Source of the DNA: Candidatus Dojkabacteria bacterium
Lineage (GTDB): Bacteria > Patescibacteriota > Dojkabacteria > B142 > WJKM01
Direction: 5' to 3'
Assembly (NCBI GenBank): GCA_020429465.1
Contig: JAGQLH010000007.1
Coordinates: 1-23,781 of the forward strand
Length of the DNA stretch: 23,781 nucleotides
Part shown: piece after piece, positions 15,578 through 21,154 of the stretch
Numbering within the stretch: the stretch's first letter is position 1
Layout of the letters: the number at the start of each line of letters is the position of its first letter
The notes under the pieces: generated by a model
Told to the model about the DNA's origin: nothing
What the model saw: only the letters and a program-made list of their open reading frames with translations
The model's database searches: none
Made by a program: the position numbers and the translations under genes

Positions 15578-16246
15578 TTAATAATCCCCGTTATTGTCAG
15601 TTATTCTCTTCAAAATACTGAATGCCTTATCAATATCTGCATTTCTAAAAATAATAGTAACCTCGTTAGAGGTAGAAACTGCATCTATGATATTAATACC
15701 ATTCCATGCTATTGCTTTGAGAATACTATAATAAACACCAGGAACCTCAACATTACTTGCTGGCAACTTCAAAGTTATAGATGATAAATTTGTGAGATTG
15801 AGAATCACTTCCTCACCTTCAAATATCCGCTTTACATCCTCAGTTAAGGATTTATTAACTATAATAGTAGTTTCTTGTACTCCTTGAGAGATTGTTATAA
15901 ACGAGTCTGTCTTATCCGAGAGTAATTCAAGTAACTCTTTCTCCTTTGATATTAAGTTTCTTGAGTTTTTAAATGTATACTCAACCAAATTTGATTTAAC
16001 AGTAAGGTCACCTATTTGCTTAATATAATCACGAGGCCTGATGGTTTTTATAGCCAACTTGGGTTTCAAGCGTTTAAGTGCCATTACAATTGCTCCAACT
16101 TGTACGTCCTTTATGAGTAAACTCTGTACCTCTGGCTGAATTTCACGAGCTAAAGCTGAAAGATTAATAAGTTCTTTTGTTAGACCTTCTTCTAAGTATG
16201 GTGATTTCCGTATAATTTTTTCTACTACCTCAGCTATTGTTACCAT
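15578..16246 (-). CDS. ACT-domain protein, candidate regulator of the lys operon
   Basis: This 222-aa soluble protein has two parts. Residues 1-62 are helical (VVEKIIRKSPYLEEGL, INLSALAREIQPEV, VGAIVMALKRL) and could be a winged-helix or other DNA- or protein-binding module. Residues 90-222 look like tandem ACT-type folds; the last, VPGVYYSILKAIAWNGINII near 168-187 and DIDKAFSILKRI near 205-216, matches the amino-acid-binding ACT repeat of aspartokinases. ACT domains bind free amino acids and pass the signal to an attached domain. The gene is divergent from lysW, with 116 bp between the start codons, the usual layout for an autoregulated sensor of the operon product. It carries no kinase domain. 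A regulatory role is inference from domain and position. Confidence 0.65.
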   Translation of the reverse strand: MVTIAEVVEKIIRKSPYLEEGLTKELINLSALAREIQPEVQSLLIKDVQVGAIVMALKRLKPKLAIKTIRPRDYIKQIGDLTVKSNLVEYTFKNSRNLISKEKELLELLSDKTDSFITISQGVQETTIIVNKSLTEDVKRIFEGEEVILNLTNLSSITLKLPASNVEVPGVYYSILKAIAWNGINIIDAVSTSNEVTIIFRNADIDKAFSILKRITDNNGDY

Positions 16247-16280
16247 TATTTTGTTAAATTCTTAACATTAAAGTTGAATA

Positions 16281-16320
16281 TTGTACAAAATGTGCAAAAA
16301 ATTGTCAAGAATACTTGTAC
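16281..16320. promoter_or_regulatory. Repeated TTGTAC half-sites, candidate operator
   Basis: TTGTACAA (16281-16288, itself palindromic) is followed by GTGCAA (16292-16297), giving an imperfect inverted repeat TTGTAC-N5-GTGCAA. TTGTCA (16302-16307, the -35 box) and TTGTAC (16315-16320) repeat the same half-site. The array spans the lysW promoter and lies between the divergent ACT-domain gene and lysW. Confidence 0.4.
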
Positions 16321-16330
16321 GAATTAAAAT
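16302..16330 (+). promoter_or_regulatory. Sigma-70-type promoter of the lysWXYZJ operon
   Basis: TTGTCA (16302-16307) and TAAAAT (16325-16330) are 17 bp apart. The predicted start near 16337 leaves about 26 nt before the lysW ATG at 16363. The promoter is embedded in repeated TTGTAC-like half-sites. Confidence 0.65.
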
Positions 16331-16362
16331 TCACCTGCTTTAACTTAATAGAAATTTATATC

Positions 16363-16539
16363 ATGAATTATCATACAGCAAATGGTGATCAAATTGAGAT
16401 CACATCCCAAATTATCGGTGATATCACTGTAGGTGAAGTCGTCCAATCTATTGAAGGGGAAATGTACGAAGTTCGAAACATAGAGGATACAAACATTACA
16501 GTAGAGCTTATTCAAGTAGAAGAAGATTGGGGAGAATAA
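16363..16539 (+). CDS. lysW: Amino-group carrier protein LysW, lacking zinc ligands
   Basis: A 58-aa acidic protein ending in EEDWGE, the invariant C-terminal motif of LysW. The gamma-carboxyl of the final Glu is the attachment point for the amino group of alpha-aminoadipate (or glutamate), which keeps the intermediate on the carrier through the next steps. I chose the ATG at 16363; a TTG at 16315 would put the promoter inside the gene. In Thermus LysW, as I recall it, two Cys pairs (CPEC and CEDC) hold a zinc. This protein has no cysteine at all: the aligned segments read YHTANG and VVQSIEG. The beta-strand spacing seems kept (GEVV...GEMYEV), so a metal-free fold is likely. Its stop overlaps the lysX start. 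Confidence 0.85.
   Translation: MNYHTANGDQIEITSQIIGDITVGEVVQSIEGEMYEVRNIEDTNITVELIQVEEDWGE
16529..16534 (+). promoter_or_regulatory. Shine-Dalgarno for lysX embedded in the LysW tail codons
   Basis: GGGGAG lies 4 nt before the lysX ATG at 16539. It is part of the codons for the DWGE tail of LysW. The start at 16539 overlaps the LysW stop (TAATG) and is preferred to the TTG at 16527. Confidence 0.6.
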
Positions 16540-17387
16540 TGACAAAAATAGGCTTACTACATACTGGTATACGAAACGAAGAAAAACTATTACTACAAGC
16601 TGCAAACACACAAGGAGTTGAGCTTAACATGATAGATATTCGTTCAGTAAAACTTACCCCTTCCAATGTAAGTGAGTGGGACTCCTATGATGTTTTTCTG
16701 GAACGCTCAATTTCATCTGTACGAGGAAATGCTGTTATTTCATTTTTGTCTGATCTGAACCTACCAGTAATAAATACTCAGTCAGTAATGGAAATATGTA
16801 ATGACAAATTTAGAACTGCATGTATATTGGAAGCTCATAATGTACCCGTAGTTCGTTCGATACTAGTATTCAATGAAGAAACTGCAAAGGAAGCGACTAA
16901 AGAACTTGGAGGGTTCCCCGTAGTAACCAAATCAAGGGAAGGCTCATGGGGACGACTTATGGCATTAGTGAATGATGCAGATGCACTGGAAAGTGTATTC
17001 TCACATCGAGCATTCATGGGGCCTGAACAATCAGCTGTCATAATTCAAGAATACATAAATAAAAAAGAGTCCAGAGATATTCGAGCATTTGTTATAGATG
17101 GAAGGTGTATTTGTGCAATTTACCGAACATCTCCTCATTGGATTACGAATACTGCTCGTGGTGGAGTAACTTCAAATTGTCTAGTAAATGACGAACTTCA
17201 AGCTATATGTAAAGCTGCTTCAGATGCAGTGGGTGGAGGCATCCTTGCTATGGATATCTTTGAGACAGATTCCGGGTATGTAATAAACGAAATTAATCAC
17301 ACAATGGAATTTAAAAATAGTGAAGATCCAACAGGAGTAAGCATATCAGGTGAAATTATTTCATACTGTAGAAATTACAATGCTTAA
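16539..17387 (+). CDS. lysX: [LysW]-alpha-aminoadipate (or glutamate) ligase, ATP-grasp
   Basis: This 282-aa ATP-grasp enzyme joins the amino group of its substrate to the C-terminal Glu of LysW with ATP hydrolysis. Matches with Thermus LysX, as I recall it, are extensive: ERSISSVRGNA (near 52-62), GGFPVVTKSREGSWGRLMAL (near 125-144, ATP-binding strand and loop), HWITNTARGGVTSNC (near 197-211, substrate side), AVGGGILAMDIFE (near 228-240) and VINEINHTMEFKNS (near 246-259, metal and substrate end). The NHTMEFKN stretch is like LysX of the lysine pathway, but I cannot exclude an ArgX-type preference for glutamate. The gene overlaps lysW by 1 bp and lysY by 8 bp, so translation should be coupled. 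Confidence 0.9.
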   Translation: MTKIGLLHTGIRNEEKLLLQAANTQGVELNMIDIRSVKLTPSNVSEWDSYDVFLERSISSVRGNAVISFLSDLNLPVINTQSVMEICNDKFRTACILEAHNVPVVRSILVFNEETAKEATKELGGFPVVTKSREGSWGRLMALVNDADALESVFSHRAFMGPEQSAVIIQEYINKKESRDIRAFVIDGRCICAIYRTSPHWITNTARGGVTSNCLVNDELQAICKAASDAVGGGILAMDIFETDSGYVINEINHTMEFKNSEDPTGVSISGEIISYCRNYNA

Positions 17388-18414
17388 TGTTTCAATTGTA
17401 GGAGGTTCAGGATTTGGAGGAGGAGAACTTTTACGAATACTACTGAATCATCCGAATATCACAATAAAACAGATAACTTCTCAGAGATTTAATCGTTTTC
17501 CTGTAACATTGGCTCATCCAAATTTAAGAGGAGCTACGCAACTGAAGTTTTCTTCTGTTGAAGATCTCGAAGAGTGCGATATTCTTTTTCTTGCACTTCC
17601 GAATGGTGTATCTCAAAAGAATATTGAAGTGTATAAAAAAATTGCGCCTAAAATTATTGATTTAGGTGCCGATTTTAGGCTTAAAGATGAGGAATCATAT
17701 ACTACCTGGTATGGAACACATAGTGCCCCAGAGCTTTTATCAGAATTTACGTATGGAATTGCAGAATTACATAGAGAAGAACTACGTACATCTAACTATG
17801 TAGCATGTGGAGGGTGCGAAGCAACGTGCAGCATCCTAACCCTTTACCCATTAGTCAAAAGTGATATCGTTAAAAAAGATAGTGTTGTAATTGATGCAAA
17901 AATAGGGAGCTCAGCGGCAGGTAATAAATCATCATCTGCAAGTCACCATCCAATTAGATCTGGATGTTTAAGAAGTTACAAACCAACTATGCACAGGCAT
18001 ACCGCAGAAATCGAGCAAGAACTTGGTACTGAACTTGGAAATGTACATGTAACAGCAACCGCAGTAGAACTTGTACGAGGGATATTGGTAACAGTTCAAG
18101 TATTTTTCGAGGAAGATATATCAGAAGTTGATCTATGGAAATTGTACCATTCAGCTTATCAAGAAGAACCATTTATCCGACTTATAACTGACAAAATGGG
18201 CAATTACAGATTTCCTGAACCTAAACTTCTAGCCGGTACTAATTACTGTGATATTGGAATCGAAAAGGATCAACGTTCAAATAGAGCAGTTATTGTTGGT
18301 GCAATCGATAATCTAACGAAGGGTACAGCCGGACAAGCAGTACAAGCTATGAATATCATGCACGAATGGGATGAACGTCTCGGTTTAGAATTTAATGGAT
18401 TACATCCGGTGTAA
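17380..18414 (+). CDS. lysY: [LysW]-aminoadipyl/glutamyl phosphate reductase (ArgC-like)
   Basis: From the ATG at 17380 (344 aa) the protein opens directly with VSIVGGSGFGGGELLRIL, the NADP-binding G-x-S-G-x-x-G-x-E turn of the ArgC/LysY family. The catalytic cysteine is most likely C146 in ACGGCEAT; family members read G-C-x-x-T here. ASHHPIRSG and SYKPTMHRHTAEIEQEL (near 188-215) match the LysY substrate region, and VGAIDNLTKGTAGQAVQAMN near 307-326 is the family C-terminal signature. It reduces the acyl phosphate made by LysZ to a semialdehyde, using NADPH, while the substrate stays bound to LysW. An upstream in-frame start at 17350 would lie inside lysX. It overlaps lysX by 8 bp and lysZ by 1 bp. 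Confidence 0.9.
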   Translation: MLNVSIVGGSGFGGGELLRILLNHPNITIKQITSQRFNRFPVTLAHPNLRGATQLKFSSVEDLEECDILFLALPNGVSQKNIEVYKKIAPKIIDLGADFRLKDEESYTTWYGTHSAPELLSEFTYGIAELHREELRTSNYVACGGCEATCSILTLYPLVKSDIVKKDSVVIDAKIGSSAAGNKSSSASHHPIRSGCLRSYKPTMHRHTAEIEQELGTELGNVHVTATAVELVRGILVTVQVFFEEDISEVDLWKLYHSAYQEEPFIRLITDKMGNYRFPEPKLLAGTNYCDIGIEKDQRSNRAVIVGAIDNLTKGTAGQAVQAMNIMHEWDERLGLEFNGLHPV

Positions 18415-19235
18415 TGGAAAAAAATACATTATTACTTATAAAAATCGGTGGAGGAGCAGATATAAACTGGGATTATATAGCAGATGACCTCGCTTCTATG
18501 AATGAACCTTATATTCTTGTTCATGGTGCGAATTCTACTATGACTCAAATCTCACAATCCTTACAAAAAGAAGAGCGAACGATCCAGTCACCTTCAGGCT
18601 TTTCGTCACGGTATTCAGATAAAGAAACAATTGATGTATTTTTACAAGCATATTGCGGCCTTGCAAATAAACGATTGGTTGAATTATTACAAAGGAAAGG
18701 CATCAAAGCTGTTGGTCTTTCAGGTATAGATGGTGGTATTTGGACAGGAAAAAAGAAGGCGAAAATTATTGGGACACCAAGTGATGAACAAAAAGTTAGA
18801 GTAATACGAGATAACTATGTAGGAAATGTAACACAAATCAATACTGAACTACTTACCCTTTTGCTTTCACATGACTATGTACCGGTACTTACTGCACCTG
18901 CTATCTCACTAGGTGGAGAAATTATTAACGTAGATAATGACAGAGCTGTAGCAACAATGGTTAAAGAACTTAACATAAAAGAAGTAGTCATGCTCTTTGG
19001 CGCTCCGGGATTACTACGTGATCATTTAGATGAAACATCGGTAATTCCACACCTAACTGTGAATGAACTAGAGCAAAGTATGGAATTTGCTAAAGGCCGA
19101 ATGAAAAAGAAAGTCCTCGGTACCCAGGAAGCATTTAAAAATGGACTAGAAACAATGTACTGGGGAGATGGAAGAATCAAGAACCCTATTTCATCTACTC
19201 GTGCAGGTATTGGAACACAAATTACTCAATCATGA
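18414..19235 (+). CDS. lysZ: [LysW]-aminoadipate/glutamate kinase (amino acid kinase family)
   Basis: This 273-aa member of the amino acid kinase family starts with LLIKIGGGADINWD (ATP phosphate-binding strand) and has LVHGAN near 38-43. SRYSDKETIDVFLQAYCGL then NKRLVELLQRKGIKAVGLSG (near 63-102) is strikingly close to Thermus LysZ as I recall it, more so than to ArgB. INVDNDRAVATMV (near 171-183) carries the catalytic Asp region, and KGRMKKKVLGTQEA (near 225-238) the ATP-side Lys. It phosphorylates the side-chain carboxyl of the LysW-bound intermediate. It starts in a TAATG overlap with lysY and ends in an ATGA overlap with lysJ. Its TGA stop shows that UGA is a stop codon in this organism. 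Confidence 0.9.
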   Translation: MEKNTLLLIKIGGGADINWDYIADDLASMNEPYILVHGANSTMTQISQSLQKEERTIQSPSGFSSRYSDKETIDVFLQAYCGLANKRLVELLQRKGIKAVGLSGIDGGIWTGKKKAKIIGTPSDEQKVRVIRDNYVGNVTQINTELLTLLLSHDYVPVLTAPAISLGGEIINVDNDRAVATMVKELNIKEVVMLFGAPGLLRDHLDETSVIPHLTVNELEQSMEFAKGRMKKKVLGTQEAFKNGLETMYWGDGRIKNPISSTRAGIGTQITQS

Positions 19236-20413
19236 TTACAAAACACCAACTTACACAGCAGAGGTCTATTGTAGGAACCTATGCCAATAGAGGAATAACT
19301 ATCATTAGAGGTGAAGGAAATACTCTTATAGATACCGATGGAAACACATATATAGATATGATGTCTAATTATGGTGCTTCAACTCTAGGCTATGGGAGAG
19401 CCTCTATTTCCCAACAATTATCACAACAAATAGATACACTCATGTTGCTTCACGGTTCGTTTAATAATGATCAACGCTCTGAAGCTACACAGGAATTATT
19501 ATTAGCACTTGGTACTAAGAACTACAGCCATATTTACTGGTCAAATTCAGGCTCGGAAGCAATAGAAGCAGCACTAAAATTTGCCACACTTACAACAAAT
19601 AAGCATACATTCCTTGCTGCTCATAACGGATACCACGGCAAAACATTTGGAGCTTTAAGTGCAACTAGTTCTAATGATGGAAAGTACCAGTCCCAATTTA
19701 AGAATATGCTTCTGGATTTTGAATTTTTTGAATATAACGACATGGATAGCTTTAAGAACGCTCTGAATAATAATATTTCAGCCGTACTACTCGAACCTAT
19801 ACAGGGAGAAGGGGGCATAATAAAAGGAGAAAAATCATTTCTACGTGAAGTTGCAAAACTTTGCAAACAAAATGAAATACTATTGATTTTTGATGAGATC
19901 CAAACTGGATGTGGAAGAACAGGAACGTTCCTCGCATCAGAGGGAATTGAAGCTGATATTGTATGTTTAGCAAAAGGACTGGGTGCTGGGATACCCGTAG
20001 GAGCAACTATTGTTACATCGGAAATTGCTACCAAAATTCCTCGTGGAATTCATACGAGTACATTTGGAGGTAATCCACTTGCAATGGCTGGTGTACGAGC
20101 TATGCTTTCATATCTGGATAATAATTCAATCTTAGAACATGTACAGGAAGTTTCTCGAGTAATGGAGAATGAACTTAAGAAGTTACAAATAGAATTTCCT
20201 CATCATATAGTATCGATTTCTCAATCAGGCCTAATGATTGGAATAGAATTTGCCTATGACCCAATGCCTATTTTGAAATCACTTCAAGATAATTTTATAC
20301 TTGCAGCACCAGCAAGTAAGAACAGAATGCGATTCCTTCCACCACTCACAATTACAGAGGAAGAATTATTACAGGCATGTGAGATTCTACATTCCATTTT
20401 ATTATCGAAATAA
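19232..20413 (+). CDS. lysJ: [LysW]-aminoadipate semialdehyde / ornithine-type aminotransferase
   Basis: This 393-aa fold-type I, class III PLP aminotransferase is related to ArgD. WSNSGSEAIEAALKFA (near 98-113) binds the PLP phosphate, IFDEIQTGCGRTG (near 220-232) supplies the Asp that contacts the PLP nitrogen, and K248 in LAKGLGAGIPVGA is the Schiff-base lysine. TSTFGGNPLAMAGVRA (near 274-289) is the conserved domain-interface loop. It converts the LysW-bound semialdehyde to LysW-lysine (or LysW-ornithine) with glutamate as amino donor. The start lies in an ATGA overlap with lysZ. The release enzyme LysK is not encoded directly after it; a glutamine amidotransferase follows instead, 5 bp downstream. 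Confidence 0.88.
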   Translation: MITKHQLTQQRSIVGTYANRGITIIRGEGNTLIDTDGNTYIDMMSNYGASTLGYGRASISQQLSQQIDTLMLLHGSFNNDQRSEATQELLLALGTKNYSHIYWSNSGSEAIEAALKFATLTTNKHTFLAAHNGYHGKTFGALSATSSNDGKYQSQFKNMLLDFEFFEYNDMDSFKNALNNNISAVLLEPIQGEGGIIKGEKSFLREVAKLCKQNEILLIFDEIQTGCGRTGTFLASEGIEADIVCLAKGLGAGIPVGATIVTSEIATKIPRGIHTSTFGGNPLAMAGVRAMLSYLDNNSILEHVQEVSRVMENELKKLQIEFPHHIVSISQSGLMIGIEFAYDPMPILKSLQDNFILAAPASKNRMRFLPPLTITEEELLQACEILHSILLSK

Positions 20414-20418
20414 TTACT

Positions 20419-21102
20419 ATGTGTAGAATCCTAGCTGTACAAAAGACCACGCCGACACAACCACAAAAATTGCTCTATTCATTTGCCGAAATGTGCAAAA
20501 AAAGTAGAACACCAGATGGCGATAGACAAGGAGATGGGTGGGGAATTGCATGGCTAGATGAAGCTACCACATGGAAATCCTACAAATCCACTTCCCCAGT
20601 ATGGGAAGATACTAAAATATTTGAACAATTGCCAGAAACTAGATTATTTATTGTACATGCCCGAAGCAAATCATTTGAGACCGACAGCGTAGATGAAGCA
20701 TTTAATCAACCATACCTAAGTAATACTATTGCATGTGCATTCAATGGAGAATTGCATGGTGTTATGATTCCAGCAGAAGGAAAAATTGGTGCAGAAAAAA
20801 TATTTTCTCTAGTACAGAAATATAAAAGTGAAAATTTAACCACTACATTGCAGAAATTAAATCAACAACTTGATATAGGAGTAAAAGAGGTAATTGGGTC
20901 AAACATAGTCGTAAGCGATTCTTCTGCACTATATGCACTTTGTAAACATTGGGGCAAAACCCCAGATTATCATACAATAAGGTATATACACGATTCACAA
21001 ACAACCATAATCTGCTCTGAAATCATTACACTTGAAGGCATAAATAATTCTGTGTGGAAAGAAATGAGTAATGGCGAAGTGATACAACTATCGTTTGATT
21101 AG
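20419..21102 (+). CDS. Class II glutamine amidotransferase, stand-alone glutaminase domain
   Basis: This 227-aa protein begins Met-Cys-Arg-Ile-Leu: after Met removal, the N-terminal Cys is the nucleophile of Ntn-type glutaminases. RQGDGWGIAWLD (near 35-46), LFIVHARSKS (near 75-84) and CAFNGELHGV (near 107-116, the NG-E oxyanion region) are the canonical class II motifs, closest in style to YafJ/EgtC-type proteins. There is no synthetase or transferase domain, so it either releases ammonia for a partner or has been recruited to hydrolyse a gamma-glutamyl amide bond, as EgtC does. It follows lysJ by 5 bp and lacks its own promoter, so it belongs to the lys operon, where this enzyme type is unexpected. 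The partner is unknown. Cytosolic. Confidence 0.8.
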   Translation: MCRILAVQKTTPTQPQKLLYSFAEMCKKSRTPDGDRQGDGWGIAWLDEATTWKSYKSTSPVWEDTKIFEQLPETRLFIVHARSKSFETDSVDEAFNQPYLSNTIACAFNGELHGVMIPAEGKIGAEKIFSLVQKYKSENLTTTLQKLNQQLDIGVKEVIGSNIVVSDSSALYALCKHWGKTPDYHTIRYIHDSQTTIICSEIITLEGINNSVWKEMSNGEVIQLSFD

Positions 21103-21111
21103 CATTCACGG

Positions 21112-21117
21112 TATAAT
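21112..21117 (+). promoter_or_regulatory. Candidate -10 box for the lysyl-tRNA synthetase gene
   Basis: TATAAT lies within the palindrome GGTATAATACC (21110-21120). No good -35 is present at 16-18 bp. The predicted start would be near 21124, about 31 nt before the ATG at 21155. Confidence 0.35.
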
Positions 21118-21154
21118 ACCAAAGATAATTTATAGTTACTATTAGACACATCTC

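Noticed and set aside
16315..16362. N-terminal extension of LysW from the TTG at 16315
   Set aside because: It would place the -10 box inside the gene and add 16 residues that LysW proteins do not have.
18414..19240. Possible recoding of TGA as Gly, as in Gracilibacteria and Absconditabacteria
   Set aside because: lysZ ends with TGA inside an ATGA overlap with lysJ, exactly where the family ends, and the conserved genes have no in-frame TGA. The standard bacterial code fits.
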